From Bacteroidales bacterium (GTDB lineage Bacteria > Bacteroidota > Bacteroidia > Bacteroidales > Marinilabiliaceae): a DNA stretch of 64,000 nt. The notes below the pieces were generated by a model. The model had not been told where the DNA came from and did no database searches. It saw nothing but the letters and a program-made list of their open reading frames with translations. The translations under genes and the position numbers were made by a program. This document shows positions 51,761 through 61,169 of this stretch, piece by piece. The stretch's first letter is position 1; the number at the start of each line of letters is the position of its first letter. Location of the stretch: positions 20,424 to 84,423 of the forward strand of contig JAKSLH010000011.1 of assembly GCA_024401335.1 (NCBI GenBank), read 5' to 3'.

Positions 51761-52242
51761 TCTTGTTGTTTTGCTGCGGTGACAAAAACATCCTTAAGAG
51801 ATGCATAAGTACGTTCTGCGAGAGTCATGAGTTGCTCCTTGCTTACCCATTGTGCTTCGAGAATGTCTTCTTCTGTCTGTGGTGTGGGTGAAGGGCATCC
51901 ATCAACTTTCATCTTATACCAATGTGTACACTTCAGCACGTCTTGCCCGTTGATAGGGTAGATGTGGTAGGTGTTTGGCAATGAACCGACAATAGACAGA
52001 CCTTCGAGACCCGTTTCCTCGTTGACTTCTCTAAGGGCGTTCTGCTCATTGCTTTCGCCTTGCTCCTTCTTGCCTTTAGGAAGGTCAATATATCCGCGTC
52101 GGTCGATGACTAGGAATTCACCGTTGGCGTTTTCTACAAGACCACCAGCCGCTTCTATGATGCGGTATTGGCTACAGAAGTTGTCGAACGACTCTTGGTC
52201 GTTGAAGGATATGGATTGACTACCGTTGAATACCTGTATCAT
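51757..52242 (-). CDS. NUDIX hydrolase
   Basis: A 161-residue NUDIX family pyrophosphohydrolase. The NUDIX box is GKKEQGESNEQNALREVNEE followed by TGL, matching Gx5Ex7REUxEExGU, and is preceded by YIDLPKG. It probably hydrolyses a nucleoside diphosphate derivative. The substrate is not readable. Its ATG directly follows the hisB stop (TAAATG on the minus strand), and it overlaps the next gene by 4 bp. The N-terminal 35 residues (IQVFNGSQSISFNDQESF) are an extra beta segment seen in Bacteroidales members. Confidence 0.9.
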   Translation of the reverse strand: MIQVFNGSQSISFNDQESFDNFCSQYRIIEAAGGLVENANGEFLVIDRRGYIDLPKGKKEQGESNEQNALREVNEETGLEGLSIVGSLPNTYHIYPINGQDVLKCTHWYKMKVDGCPSPTPQTEEDILEAQWVSKEQLMTLAERTYASLKDVFVTAAKQQE

Positions 52243-53346
52243 TTAGAGCATTCCTTTTGTTGATGGGAGTTCGTATTTGTATATGTCGCGCTTGACGGCC
52301 ATCTTAATGCTCTTGGCGAGAGCTTTGAAGATACCTTCTATCTTGTGGTGTTCGTTTTCGCCCTCTGCCTTGATGTTGAGGTTCATACGAGCTGCGTCGC
52401 TGAGACTCTTGAAGAAGTGGAGGAACATCTCTGTAGGCATGTCGCCAATCTTCTCACGGGTGAACTTGGCGTCGTAGACGAGCCATGGTCGTCCGCCGAA
52501 GTCGAGAGCTACTTGGCACAGGCAGTCGTCCATAGGCAAGCAGAAGCCGTAGCGTTCGATGCCACGTTTGTTGCCGAGAGCCTTAAGTATTGCTTCGCCG
52601 AGGGCGATGGCGGTGTCTTCTATAGTATGGTGTTCGTCGACGTGGAGGTCACCTTTGACGCGTATGTTGAGGTCGGAGCCAGAGTGCTTGCCAATCTGCT
52701 CGAGCATGTGGTCGAAGAAGCCGAGACCAGTGGATATGTCGCATTTGCCTGTGCCGTCGAGGTTGATGCTGACGTATATGTCGGTCTCCTTTGTTGTGCG
52801 CTGTACGGTAGCCGTGCGTTCGCCTGCGAAAAGGAGTTCACTAATCTGGTTCCAAGATGCGCAACGACGGCAGTTGTCGATGCCGACAGGTGAGTCTTCG
52901 TTGGAGAGCATGAGTCCGTTGCATCCGAGGTTTTTAGCCAGCTGCATATCGGTGATACGGTCGCCTATGACGTAGGAGTTAGCGAGGTCGTAGTCGCCGT
53001 TCATGTATTTGGTGAGAAGACCAGTGCCCGGCTTGCGAGTAGGGAGGTTGTCTTCGGGGAATGACTTATCGACGAGGATGTCGTTGAACGTTATGCCTTC
53101 GCTCTCGAATATCTGGAGCATCTTGCGCTGCACGTTGTCGAAATTCTCCTGTGGATAGACTGGCGTGCCAAGACCGTCCTGGTTGGTTACAATGACAAGT
53201 TCGAAATCGAGGTTTTTCTGAATGAAATAGAGGTTGCGTAATACGCCAGGGAGAAATTCGAGTTGATCGAGAGTGTCGACCTGATATGTGACAGGAGGCT
53301 CAATGATGAGCGTGCCGTCGCGGTCGATGAAGAGTGCGCGTTTCAT
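52243..53346 (-). CDS. hisB: Bifunctional histidinol-phosphatase / imidazoleglycerol-phosphate dehydratase
   Basis: A 367-residue fused enzyme of histidine biosynthesis. The N-terminal HAD phosphatase (1-165) begins [14 protein letters not shown] with nucleophile Asp8 and acid Asp10 and carries the zinc loop with DNCRRCASW. The C-terminal IGP dehydratase (about 178-367) has [16 protein letters not shown] and [16 protein letters not shown], the two manganese-binding histidine motifs. The fusion is standard in Bacteroidota and gamma-proteobacteria. No other his gene is in the window, so hisB heads its own operon with the NUDIX gene. Confidence 0.96.
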   Translation of the reverse strand: MKRALFIDRDGTLIIEPPVTYQVDTLDQLEFLPGVLRNLYFIQKNLDFELVIVTNQDGLGTPVYPQENFDNVQRKMLQIFESEGITFNDILVDKSFPEDNLPTRKPGTGLLTKYMNGDYDLANSYVIGDRITDMQLAKNLGCNGLMLSNEDSPVGIDNCRRCASWNQISELLFAGERTATVQRTTKETDIYVSINLDGTGKCDISTGLGFFDHMLEQIGKHSGSDLNIRVKGDLHVDEHHTIEDTAIALGEAILKALGNKRGIERYGFCLPMDDCLCQVALDFGGRPWLVYDAKFTREKIGDMPTEMFLHFFKSLSDAARMNLNIKAEGENEHHKIEGIFKALAKSIKMAVKRDIYKYELPSTKGML

Positions 53347-53366
53347 GTTTTACGGTTTGTTTGACG

Positions 53367-53374
53367 CAAAGATA
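53367..53374 (-). promoter_or_regulatory. -7 element of the hisB operon
   Basis: On the minus strand this reads TATCTTTG followed by C, 20 bp before the hisB ATG. ATTG at 53400-53397 is a -33 candidate at 22-bp spacing. Confidence 0.6.
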
Positions 53375-53460
53375 GCGATTTTTTTGTTGAGCGGCACAAT
53401 CGAGAGAGAAGAGATGAAAAAGTATTGAGCTATGAGAAAAGAGTGTGGCGGGAAGGAGCG

Positions 53461-53991
53461 TTATATTATTATGTTATGGAGTGAGGCGCGCCACCAATGG
53501 ACGTTGCGATGGTGGCGCCATGATATTTTTTGGGGGTCGGATAGGCTTATTAGCGGGTGTTGTTGGTGGTGTTGTTGTGGCGATGTTTTGAGGAATAGGT
53601 CAGGGTGTATATGGAGAGAAGTTGACGCAGCTATGTTGGAAGAAGCTGTGTCTTGTTGTTGTTGGCTGAGGTGGTCTTTAAGGACCTGCATGTAGTAGGC
53701 GCGAGCCATACCTCGTGCTGTTTTGTAGCGAGACTGCTGACGTTGGCGGCTGATCCATTGAGCTTTGGTTGTGGGATTTGCGAAGTCGGCAGCGACGCGA
53801 GCGTTGGCTTCTTTGAAAAGAGACCAGCTTTTCTCCTGGCATTCGGTGCGAGGCTGACGGCCGGGATTGTAGCGCATGGTATAGGCTTGACCATTACGGA
53901 CTGTGATGCGAGAATGGCCTATACGGCGGCGGAAGACGCTGCGTATGCGTTTGATTGTTATGTCGTCGTTGTATTTGAGCGTCAGTTTCAT
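53461..53991 (-). CDS. Hypothetical basic protein with Gln/His-rich tail
   Basis: A 176-residue protein starting at the ATG at 53991 (MKLTLKYNDDITIKRI). I do not recognise a named family. Residues about 1-45 look like a small alpha/beta DNA- or RNA-binding-like fold (KRIRSVFRRRIG), and residues 55-115 form long basic helices (ECQEKSWSLFKEANARVAAD, ARGMARAYYMQVLKDHL), a pattern common in conserved hypothetical proteins of Bacteroidales. The last 55 residues are low-complexity (PQQHHQQHP) and may be added sequence rather than domain. The opposite strand also has a long frame (53653-54081), but its translation is not protein-like. Confidence 0.55.
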   Translation of the reverse strand: MKLTLKYNDDITIKRIRSVFRRRIGHSRITVRNGQAYTMRYNPGRQPRTECQEKSWSLFKEANARVAADFANPTTKAQWISRQRQQSRYKTARGMARAYYMQVLKDHLSQQQQDTASSNIAASTSLHIHPDLFLKTSPQQHHQQHPLISLSDPQKISWRHHRNVHWWRASLHNIII

Positions 53992-54299
53992 GCTTTTATG
54001 CTTAGTGTATGGTATGCTTATCGTTTGCTTATTCATACGTTGGTACTTCGTCGAATGTTCGACTTTTTTTTGTCGTTGTGATGCTTTTATTTGGTTTTTC
54101 TTTAAAAGAGATGTGAGTTGTGCGTGGTGTTTAGATGATGTGGTTTTGTTAATTGATGGTTAATGAGTTGGTTGTATTTGTTTTTCTCGTTGAAAATGTT
54201 TAATTTTGCCATTCAACTATTTGTTGGGTTCGCTTTAGTGTAAACTAGATGAATTCCCGTAGTGATACACGTCATAATCTAAAATGAAAATTGAATAAG
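53992..54299. other. 308-bp region between divergent genes
   Basis: It contains the strong promoter at 54177-54208 for the T9SS cargo gene. No convincing promoter was found for the minus-strand gene. I see no gene in it. Confidence 0.5.
54177..54208 (+). promoter_or_regulatory. Consensus promoter of the T9SS cargo gene
   Basis: TTTG at 54177-54180, a 20-bp spacer and TAATTTTG at 54201-54208 match the Bacteroidota primary promoter. The leader would be about 85 nt. Confidence 0.75.
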
Positions 54300-56855
54300 A
54301 TGAGTTTTTTCAAGAGTATAATATTCATCTGTTTGATGCTTGTGTCGGTAGGGGCATGGGCTGAGACTTTGCGATATGTAGGTGAAGGTGATAATTGGTC
54401 GGACCCCAATAGTTGGGTGATTGATAAAAATGGGAAACCTGCCGGGAAGGTCCCGTATGATAATGATGGTGTCGTTATTCCAAATGGGAAAATTGTGACT
54501 TATGGTAGCGATGGACGAGTTGTGTCTGTCGTTGTTGAAGCTGGGGCGACTTTGAAGTCTAACAACGGAATAAAGATTAATTGGGGAAATGCTGGCGGAT
54601 ATCTCGAAGTCAACGGCACCGTTGTTATGAGTGGAGAGCTGAATGTTAGTAGGATAATCGTCGGGTCTAATGGCGTTTTGGATGTTAAGGGAAATGTTCA
54701 GGTGAATTATGGTAATAGTGGCGCTGGTTTCGAGAATAATGGACAAGTTAATGTAACTGGTAGTCTGAATTCTGGCGGCTTGAAGGTGGGTAGTGGCGCG
54801 TCTTTAGTTGTTGGTGGTGGCCTTACTGTTAATTATGGAAACTCTGGGCAGGTATTTGAGTCTGCGGGTTCTGTTGAGGTCGGCGGTGATATGAATTGTT
54901 ACTCTGTGACGTTGAAAACAGGTTCTGATTTGTCTGTTGGTGGAGGTGTGTCTATTAACTATGGAAATTCTGGCGGTGTATTGTCGATGGAGTCTGGCAC
55001 TTCCGTTGAAATTGGAGGTTCGTTTAAAACAGGTGATATAACAATACAGATTGAGGAAGATGGTAAGGTTAAGGATATAGAGATAGTTATCGATTTCGCT
55101 GACAATTCCGTTGCGTATGACAAGGATAAAACTACGAATATAATCAATGCTCTTATAGCTGCTGGTGCATATCATAGAATAGAAACAACTTCTTGGATAG
55201 GATATAGCTCCGATTGGTTCCTTGGTAGTAATTGGAGTGGTGGTGTTGTTCCAACTAAGTATCATAAGGTTACTATAAGTTTAGCGAATAAAAAGGTTGC
55301 TCCTGTTATAGATGGAGGTATGGTTGCTTATGCAAGAATGGTGACTATTGATGCTGGCGCGTTGACGATTAACCCTGGTAACGCATTATATGTTTCGGAT
55401 AAGATTTTTGTTGATAATGCTAATAAAACTACTGCTGCATTGAATATAAACCATCGTTTCGATAAAATGTCTTCGTTGTATGCAGGTGGCGTTTGTGTTA
55501 AGAACTCTTCTTCTGATTATACTAAAGTAAATGTTAGTGTTGATTTGCAGAAGGGACGTTATACTTATGCTGGCTCATATACTAAGGAGGGGACTATATC
55601 TATGTCTGGAGGTGCTTTGCTTTTTAAAACATACGACATATATAGCGACTCGTATGTTACTGCCTCTTCTTTCGGCGCCAATTATACGGATGCTGGTGAA
55701 ATCGGCGTAGGAGGTTCTCTTAATGAAACATGGAATTTGAAGCAGGTGGGATCAGTTTTGTCGAGTGGTAATTTTAAGATAAATGTACCGAATGTAAAAG
55801 ATTCGGATGGAAGTTTGCGATGGAATTTGGTGTCGAATCCGTTCTCGTTTGCGTATCCATTGTCTGATATCAGTTGTTCGAAGGAAGATAATGTAGATCC
55901 TGTTATATGGTTCTATGGTTTGAATTCTGCGGGAAATGCTTTTGCTTTTACAACCTATAGTATAGCGACGCACGTGGGTGTGAACAATGGCAAGGGGGTG
56001 TCTGAAAGCGCTACGTATATGGCACCGATGCAGGCCTTTTTTGTCAGACCGAATGGGAATGGCGCTGGTAATTTGAGCTTGAATTCTGCCGGTGTGCGTG
56101 ATTTGCCGTCAAAGAGTTCTTTGAAGTCTGAGCGTGTTGTCAATGACGTGTTGCGTTTGGTGCTTGAGTCGGATGGACGTGAGCCGGATGAGATGGCTTT
56201 GGTGTTCCGTGATGGTGGCGCTATGGATTGTGTGTTTGGTGATGCAGAGAAGATGTCGATAAATGCTTCGGCAAATCAAATATATGGTGTGAAGAGCAGC
56301 AAGAGATTGGCGATACCATTTTATCCGACTTGTGACGAAGTGGGTGATGAAGAAATCACAATAGGATTTTCGTTGCCTTCGAATGTGAAATACGGAACGA
56401 TAAGAGCTACTAATGTTGAAGAGTTCATGTCGGATGTTGATGTTTATCTTGTTGACAAGGTTAATAATGAGGTTGTCGATTTGCGAGAAGTAGATGAGTA
56501 TCAGTTTGAAGATATTCCTGGTGTATGTATCGATGATAGATTTTCTATTTCGCTTAAGTCGCTTAATGTGAGCGAAGAGGAACAAGAAGACGAGATTGCT
56601 ACTGGAGTATTCGTGGCGGGCGTTGATGAGAAGCTCGGTGTTTCTTGTGTAGGGGATGGCAATGTTAGAATTGCTCTGTCGGAAGATGCTAATGATGGTG
56701 CTTATGCTGTCGTTTACGATGTTTATGGACGCGTTTTGGCACGTCGCGCTCTTGTGCGAGGCGTTAATAATATCAGAGTTAATGGACGTGGCGTGTTTGT
56801 GGTTGAAGCGGTAGCAGGCGGCGTTTCTAAAAAGGTAAAGGTTAGATCTCTCTAA
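54300..56855 (+). CDS. T9SS type A cargo protein with NYGNSG repeats
   Basis: An 851-residue exported protein starting at the ATG at 54300 (a TTG at 54291 is also in frame). The signal peptide ends near residue 21 (VGAWAE). Residues about 75-245 carry four repeats of about 40 residues, each built as G-A/S-x-L-x-V-x-G-G, then I/V-N-W/Y-G-N-A/S-G, then E-x-x-G-x-V-x-V-x-G, which predicts a beta-solenoid. A region with SWIGYSSDWFLGSNWSGG follows (about 295-320), a motif shared with other large T9SS adhesins. The last 75 residues are a type A sorting domain (VVYDVYGRVLARRALV, then GVFVVEAVAGG, then KVKVRSL). It is cell-surface and likely adhesive or structural. No catalytic motif is visible. Confidence 0.85.
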   Translation: MSFFKSIIFICLMLVSVGAWAETLRYVGEGDNWSDPNSWVIDKNGKPAGKVPYDNDGVVIPNGKIVTYGSDGRVVSVVVEAGATLKSNNGIKINWGNAGGYLEVNGTVVMSGELNVSRIIVGSNGVLDVKGNVQVNYGNSGAGFENNGQVNVTGSLNSGGLKVGSGASLVVGGGLTVNYGNSGQVFESAGSVEVGGDMNCYSVTLKTGSDLSVGGGVSINYGNSGGVLSMESGTSVEIGGSFKTGDITIQIEEDGKVKDIEIVIDFADNSVAYDKDKTTNIINALIAAGAYHRIETTSWIGYSSDWFLGSNWSGGVVPTKYHKVTISLANKKVAPVIDGGMVAYARMVTIDAGALTINPGNALYVSDKIFVDNANKTTAALNINHRFDKMSSLYAGGVCVKNSSSDYTKVNVSVDLQKGRYTYAGSYTKEGTISMSGGALLFKTYDIYSDSYVTASSFGANYTDAGEIGVGGSLNETWNLKQVGSVLSSGNFKINVPNVKDSDGSLRWNLVSNPFSFAYPLSDISCSKEDNVDPVIWFYGLNSAGNAFAFTTYSIATHVGVNNGKGVSESATYMAPMQAFFVRPNGNGAGNLSLNSAGVRDLPSKSSLKSERVVNDVLRLVLESDGREPDEMALVFRDGGAMDCVFGDAEKMSINASANQIYGVKSSKRLAIPFYPTCDEVGDEEITIGFSLPSNVKYGTIRATNVEEFMSDVDVYLVDKVNNEVVDLREVDEYQFEDIPGVCIDDRFSISLKSLNVSEEEQEDEIATGVFVAGVDEKLGVSCVGDGNVRIALSEDANDGAYAVVYDVYGRVLARRALVRGVNNIRVNGRGVFVVEAVAGGVSKKVKVRSL

Positions 56856-56864
56856 AGAATAAAG

Positions 56865-57071
56865 ATGAAAAAGTATATTAGACCGACTATTGAAGAACTG
56901 AATCTTGATGATAGAATCCTTGTGGTTATGGGTTCTTCTCCGACTATAGATGGTGGGTTGATTAGTTCTGCAAATGAAGCTCAAAAGACACAGGTGAGGG
57001 AGAATAATACGACAACGTTTGGAAAAACAAGGATTTCTGATCCTAATGGTCCTTTTGGAAGTGGTAGATGA
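56865..57071 (+). CDS. 68-residue peptide gene downstream of the T9SS cargo
   Basis: The product starts MKKYIRPTIEELNLDDRILV and ends DPNGPFGSGR. It has no signal peptide. Short proteins beginning MKKYIKP-E/T-I-E are frequent in Bacteroidales, usually uncharacterised, and often sit next to exported or radical-SAM-linked genes. Here it lies 9 bp behind the cargo gene and ahead of a terminator, so it is cotranscribed. It could be a small regulator, a peptide precursor or an immunity-like partner. Nothing in the sequence decides. Confidence 0.6.
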   Translation: MKKYIRPTIEELNLDDRILVVMGSSPTIDGGLISSANEAQKTQVRENNTTTFGKTRISDPNGPFGSGR

Positions 57072-57102
57072 TTCTTTGATTAAATTGTATATATATTTTA
57101 TT

Positions 57103-57139
57103 ATGGCCGTTGTCTTGATAGATGATGGCCATTTTCTTT
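57103..57139 (+). terminator. Terminator of the T9SS cargo operon
   Basis: A 12-bp stem with three wobble pairs (57103-57114 with 57121-57132) and the loop TTGATA is followed by TTTTCTTTG. Confidence 0.85.
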
Positions 57140-57224
57140 GTGCCTTTCTTAGACTGAATAGTGGTTTCGCGAACACTCGTTGGCTGTTTTAACATACTAT
57201 AAGATGTCTATTTCTTATTATTGC

Positions 57225-57232
57225 TAACTTTG
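57225..57232 (+). promoter_or_regulatory. -7 element upstream of the truncated cargo copy
   Basis: TAACTTTG matches TAnnTTTG and lies 36 bp before the ATG at 57269. No -33 box is evident. Confidence 0.4.
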
Positions 57233-57268
57233 TTCCGAAATTCAAGGTTTTACCTAGCCCCTGTTTTG

Positions 57269-57766
57269 ATGGATAAGAAACTATATATAAAGCCGGTGAT
57301 GGCAAGATCGACGAAAGGCGAGATTGAGGCGATTAATGTAGAAGAATTTGCGGGGACAGCACAGGCTTGTCTTGTGGATAAAAAAGAGCAAGTCGTGATA
57401 GATTTAATGTCTACATCGCGATATGAATTCGAGTCGGAAGCTGGTGTGACAGATGAAGAAAGATTTGTCATTGTGCTTGGGAACAAGTCGGTAGATGCTT
57501 CGGAAGAGAGCGAAGAGGGAATGTTGACCGGTGTAGAAGATATTATAAAGGGTGGAGAAATCGTTCCATTGGCAGGTGGTGTGATTGTGAAACATGATGG
57601 TGGAGCAGAGGCGTTGCTAAGGTTGTATGATGCTTCTGGAAGGTTGGTTGATAATGTAAAAATAAAGGAGCAACATGTGTTTGTGCCAATATCAAAGAGA
57701 GGGTTGTATGTTGCTGAATTGAAGAATGAGAGTAGGGTAGAAAGAGTCAAAGTTTTGGTGAAGTAG
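57269..57766 (+). pseudogene. N-terminally truncated copy of the T9SS cargo C-terminus
   Basis: A 165-residue frame from the ATG at 57269. Residues about 10-75 (GEIEAINVEEF, CLVDKKEQVVIDL, YEFESEAGVTDEERFVIVLG) align with the segment of the 851-residue cargo just before its sorting domain (GTIRATNVEEF, YLVDKVNNEVVDL, YQFEDIPGVCIDDRFSISL). The end (LYDASGRLVDNVKI, GLYVAELKNE) is a type A sorting domain. It has no signal peptide, so it cannot enter the periplasm and cannot use the sorting domain. The frame is intact and a -7 element precedes it, so it might be expressed, but a duplication remnant is the simpler reading. Confidence 0.65.
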
Positions 57767-57821
57767 GATGTATGTTTTGACAAAAGAATAAAAAAAGGGA
57801 AGAATAAAAATATATTTCAGG

Positions 57822-57866
57822 TGTCGCTGTAGATTATTTTACGGCGACATTTTTGTTTTTTTTGTT
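57822..57866 (+). terminator. Terminator before the ribosomal protein operon
   Basis: A 10-bp stem (TGTCGCTGTA at 57822-57831 with TACGGCGACA at 57840-57849, one G-U) is followed by two T tracts. Confidence 0.9.
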
Positions 57867-57910
57867 GAAAATGAAATGATGTTAAAAATGAGGATCTTAG
57901 GCTTTAAGTG

Positions 57911-57942
57911 CTTGGTTCTTAGTAAATAAATTATTATTTTTG
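57911..57942 (+). promoter_or_regulatory. Promoter of the rpsL-rpsG-fusA operon
   Basis: CTTG at 57911-57914, a 20-bp spacer and TATTTTTG at 57935-57942 fit the Bacteroidota consensus with one mismatch in the -33 box. The leader before rpsL is about 95 nt. Confidence 0.65.
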
Positions 57943-58040
57943 CAGAACAAAATCCATATAGTGTCCTTATTGTAAATGTAAGGCATTGGTAATGAGGAAC
58001 TTGTGGAATAATGTTAAAATTTATACAGTTAAAAGTAATT

Positions 58041-58436
58041 ATGCCAACAATTCAACAGTTAGTACGTAAAGGTCGTGCTAAGCTCGAGGACAAGAGCAAA
58101 TCGCCAGCTCTTGGATCATGTCCTCAGAAGCGTGGTGTTTGTGTACGTGTGTATACAACTACCCCTAAGAAGCCTAACTCAGCGATGAGAAAGGTTGCTC
58201 GTGTTCGCTTGACTAACGGTAAGGAAGTCAATGCATACATCCCAGGTGAGGGTCACAACTTGCAGGAGCACTCGATCGTGCTTGTTCGCGGTGGTCGTGT
58301 AAAGGACCTTCCAGGTGTACGTTATCACCTTGTTCGTGGTACACTTGATGCTTCGGGTGTAGATGGTCGTAACCAGCGTCGTTCTAAGTACGGCACTAAG
58401 CGTCCAAAGGCTGGTAAGACAGCAGCAAAGAAATAA
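58041..58436 (+). CDS. rpsL: 30S ribosomal protein S12
   Basis: A 131-residue S12, located at the decoding centre. The start at 58041 gives [12 protein letters not shown]. An in-frame ATG at 58011 would add ten non-family residues. [18 protein letters not shown] carries Lys at the position of E. coli Lys43, and [12 protein letters not shown] keeps the second conserved Lys (E. coli Lys88), the wild-type state associated with streptomycin sensitivity. It is first in the streptomycin-type operon. Confidence 0.98.
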   Translation: MPTIQQLVRKGRAKLEDKSKSPALGSCPQKRGVCVRVYTTTPKKPNSAMRKVARVRLTNGKEVNAYIPGEGHNLQEHSIVLVRGGRVKDLPGVRYHLVRGTLDASGVDGRNQRRSKYGTKRPKAGKTAAKK

Positions 58437-58554
58437 TTAAAAGAATTTAGTTTTGGCGAGTTTTGTTTGTCGTTGTAGATTGGTTGAGTAAATGACGTGA
58501 GTCGTTGAAGACTAGAGACAGCTGATAAGTGAAACTGATAAACAAAAAAAGAAA

Positions 58555-59031
58555 ATGAGAAAAGCAAAACCAAAGAAGAGAGTTATCCTTCCAGATCCAA
58601 AGTTTGGAGATGTTTTGGTAACACAGTTCGTTAACAACCTTATGGTTGACGGCAAGAAGTCGATAGCATTCGGCATCCTTTATGATGCGCTTGATCAGGT
58701 TGCAGTAAAGGCAGAGAAAGAAGGCAAGCCAGCTCTTGAGTATTTCAAGAAGGCATTGGAGAACATCACTCCATCAGTAGAGGTAAAGAGCCGTCGTGTA
58801 GGTGGTGCTACTTTCCAGGTTCCTACTGAGATCCGTCCTGAGCGTAAGACTTCGTTGTCTATCAAGAATATGATTCTCTTCTCTCGTAAGCGTTCTGGCC
58901 ACTCAATGGCAGACAAGCTTGCGGCTGAGATTGTTGCAGCATATAACAATGAAGGTGCAGCCTTCAAGAAGAAGGAAGATATGCACAAGATGGCAGAGGC
59001 TAACCGTGCATTCGCTCACTTCAGATTTTAA
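58555..59031 (+). CDS. rpsG: 30S ribosomal protein S7
   Basis: A 158-residue S7, the primary binder of the 3' major domain of 16S r[23 protein letters not shown] at the start, [19 protein letters not shown], and [20 protein letters not shown] are diagnostic. It follows rpsL after 118 bp and precedes fusA by 19 bp. Confidence 0.98.
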   Translation: MRKAKPKKRVILPDPKFGDVLVTQFVNNLMVDGKKSIAFGILYDALDQVAVKAEKEGKPALEYFKKALENITPSVEVKSRRVGGATFQVPTEIRPERKTSLSIKNMILFSRKRSGHSMADKLAAEIVAAYNNEGAAFKKKEDMHKMAEANRAFAHFRF

Positions 59032-59050
59032 CTTATAAGATATAAAGATT

Positions 59051-61156
59051 ATGGCAGATTTGCATTTGACCCGCAATATCGGTATCATGGCGCATATCGA
59101 TGCAGGCAAGACTACGACTACAGAGCGTATCTTGTTCTACACTGGTATTACTCACAAGATCGGTGAGGTACACGATGGTGCAGCTACTATGGACTGGATG
59201 GAGCAGGAGCAGGAGCGTGGTATCACAATTACTTCAGCTGCTGTTACTACAAACTGGAAATATAAGGATAAGACTTACAAGGTAAACATCATCGATACCC
59301 CAGGTCACGTTGACTTCACTGTTGAGGTTGAACGTTCACTCCGTATCCTTGACGGCGCTGTTGCCCTCTACTGCGCAGTAGGTGGTGTTCAGCCACAGTC
59401 TGAGACTGTATGGCGTCAGGCTTCTAAGTATGGTGTACCTCGTATCTGCTTCGTAAACAAGATGGACCGTTCTGGTGCTAACTTCTACGAAGTAGTTCGT
59501 CAGATCAAGGACGTGCTTCACGCTAACCCTGTGCCTGTAGTTATTCCTATCGGCGCTGAGGAGACTTTCGAGGGTGTTGTTGACTTGACAACAATGACTG
59601 AGATCGTGTGGACTGACCATGCTGACCTTGGTTCTACTTTCGAACACCGTCCTATCCGTGAGAGCCTTCAGGCTGAGGCTGAAGAGTGGCGTGCAAAGCT
59701 CGTTGAGGCAGTAGCTGAGAGCGATGAGGCGCTTCTTGACAAGTTCATGGAAGATCCTAACTCAATCACTGAGGATGAGATCTTGAACGCTCTCCGTATC
59801 TCTACTATCAACCAGACTATCAACCCTGTACTTTGCGGTTCTTCTTTCCGTAACAAGGGTGTTCAGCGTTTGCTCGATGCAGTTTGCTCGTTCTTGCCAT
59901 CTCCAAAGGATATTCCAGCTGTTGAAGGTACAGACCCTAATACAGGTGAGACTGTTAAGCGTGAGCATGATGAGAAGGAGAAGCTTGCTGCTCTCGCATT
60001 CAAGATTGCTACTGACCCATTCGTAGGTCGTTTGGCATTCATCCGCGTATATTCAGGTAACCTCGAGGCAGGTTCATACGTACAGAATACAAGATCTGGT
60101 AACAAGGAGCGTATCTCTCGCTTGTATCAGATGAAGTCAAATACTCAGATCCCTAAGGAAGTTATCGGTGCAGGTGATATCGGTGCTGCTGTAGGTTTCA
60201 AGGATATCAAGACTGGTGATACTCTCTGCGCAGAGGATGCCCCAATCGTACTTGAATCTATGGAGTTCCCAGAGCCTGTGATCGGTGTTTCTGTAGAGCC
60301 TAAGACTCAGAAGGATAACGAGAAGATGATTGCTGCTCTTCTTAAGCTTGCTGAAGAGGACCCAACATTCCGTTTCCACACTGATGAAGAGACTGGTCAG
60401 ACAGTTATCGAGGGTATGGGTGAGCTTCACCTTGATATCATCATCGACCGTATGAAGCGTGAGTTCAAGGTAGAATGTAACCAGGGCAAGCCACAGGTTT
60501 CTTACCGCGAGGCATTCAACGGTACTGTTGAGCACCGTGAGGTCTTCAAGAAGCAGACTGGTGGTCGTGGTAAGTTCGCTGATATCATCGTACGCATCAG
60601 CCCAGTTGACGAGGGTAAGACTGGTCTTCAGTTCGTTAACGAGGTTAAGGGTGGTAACGTGCCTAAGGAATTCGTTCCTGCTGTAGAATCAGGTTTCAAG
60701 GATGCTATGAAGAATGGTGTTCTTGCTGGTTATGAGGTAGAGAGCATGAAGGTTGTTCTTTTGGATGGTTCATTCCACCCAGTTGACTCGGATGCTCTTT
60801 CATTCGAACTTGCAGCACGTCAGGCATTCAAGGAGGCAACAGCTAAGGCTCAGCCAGTTCTCTTGGAGCCTATCATGAAGGTAGAGGTTGTTACTCCAGA
60901 CGAGTACATGGGTGATATCATCGGTGACTTGAACAAGCGTCGTGGCCAGATTGAGGGTCAGGAGCACAAGAATGGTGCTTTGATCATCAAGGCTAAGGTG
61001 CCATTGGCAGAGTTGTTCGGTTATGTAACTATCCTCCGTACTATTTCTTCAGGTCGTGCAACTCAGTCTATGGAGTTCCTCGAGTATGCTGAGGTTCCAC
61101 GTCAGATTGCTAAGGAAGTTCTGAAGGAAGTTAAGGGTCGTGAAGATCTTCTCTAA
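59051..61156 (+). CDS. fusA: Elongation factor G
   Basis: A 701-residue translational GTPase that drives translocation and ribosome recycling. G1 is [10 protein letters not shown]3 is DTPGHVDF and G4 is NKMD. Domains II to V follow, with the domain IV loop [20 protein letters not shown] near the C-terminus. No truncation. A hairpin lies between this gene and rpsJ. Confidence 0.98.
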   Translation: MADLHLTRNIGIMAHIDAGKTTTTERILFYTGITHKIGEVHDGAATMDWMEQEQERGITITSAAVTTNWKYKDKTYKVNIIDTPGHVDFTVEVERSLRILDGAVALYCAVGGVQPQSETVWRQASKYGVPRICFVNKMDRSGANFYEVVRQIKDVLHANPVPVVIPIGAEETFEGVVDLTTMTEIVWTDHADLGSTFEHRPIRESLQAEAEEWRAKLVEAVAESDEALLDKFMEDPNSITEDEILNALRISTINQTINPVLCGSSFRNKGVQRLLDAVCSFLPSPKDIPAVEGTDPNTGETVKREHDEKEKLAALAFKIATDPFVGRLAFIRVYSGNLEAGSYVQNTRSGNKERISRLYQMKSNTQIPKEVIGAGDIGAAVGFKDIKTGDTLCAEDAPIVLESMEFPEPVIGVSVEPKTQKDNEKMIAALLKLAEEDPTFRFHTDEETGQTVIEGMGELHLDIIIDRMKREFKVECNQGKPQVSYREAFNGTVEHREVFKKQTGGRGKFADIIVRISPVDEGKTGLQFVNEVKGGNVPKEFVPAVESGFKDAMKNGVLAGYEVESMKVVLLDGSFHPVDSDALSFELAARQAFKEATAKAQPVLLEPIMKVEVVTPDEYMGDIIGDLNKRRGQIEGQEHKNGALIIKAKVPLAELFGYVTILRTISSGRATQSMEFLEYAEVPRQIAKEVLKEVKGREDLL

Positions 61157-61169
61157 TAATTGAAAAAAA

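Noticed and set aside
52345-52893. Plus-strand frame of 182 codons opposite hisB
   Set aside because: It is a Val/Ala/Glu-rich shadow of the well-supported IGP dehydratase domain.
53653-54081. Plus-strand frame of 142 codons overlapping the basic minus-strand protein
   Set aside because: The minus-strand product has protein-like basic helices, while the plus-strand product is a Leu/Val/Cys-rich mixture with no start context.
54300-56855. Repeats in the T9SS cargo considered as a CRISPR or satellite array
   Set aside because: They are in-frame, degenerate coding repeats with no spacers and no cas genes.
56109-57176. Minus-strand frame of 355 codons opposite the T9SS cargo 3' end
   Set aside because: It is antisense to a gene with a clear signal peptide, repeats and sorting domain, and its translation is rich in Ile, Asn, Arg and His, as expected from the reverse frame.
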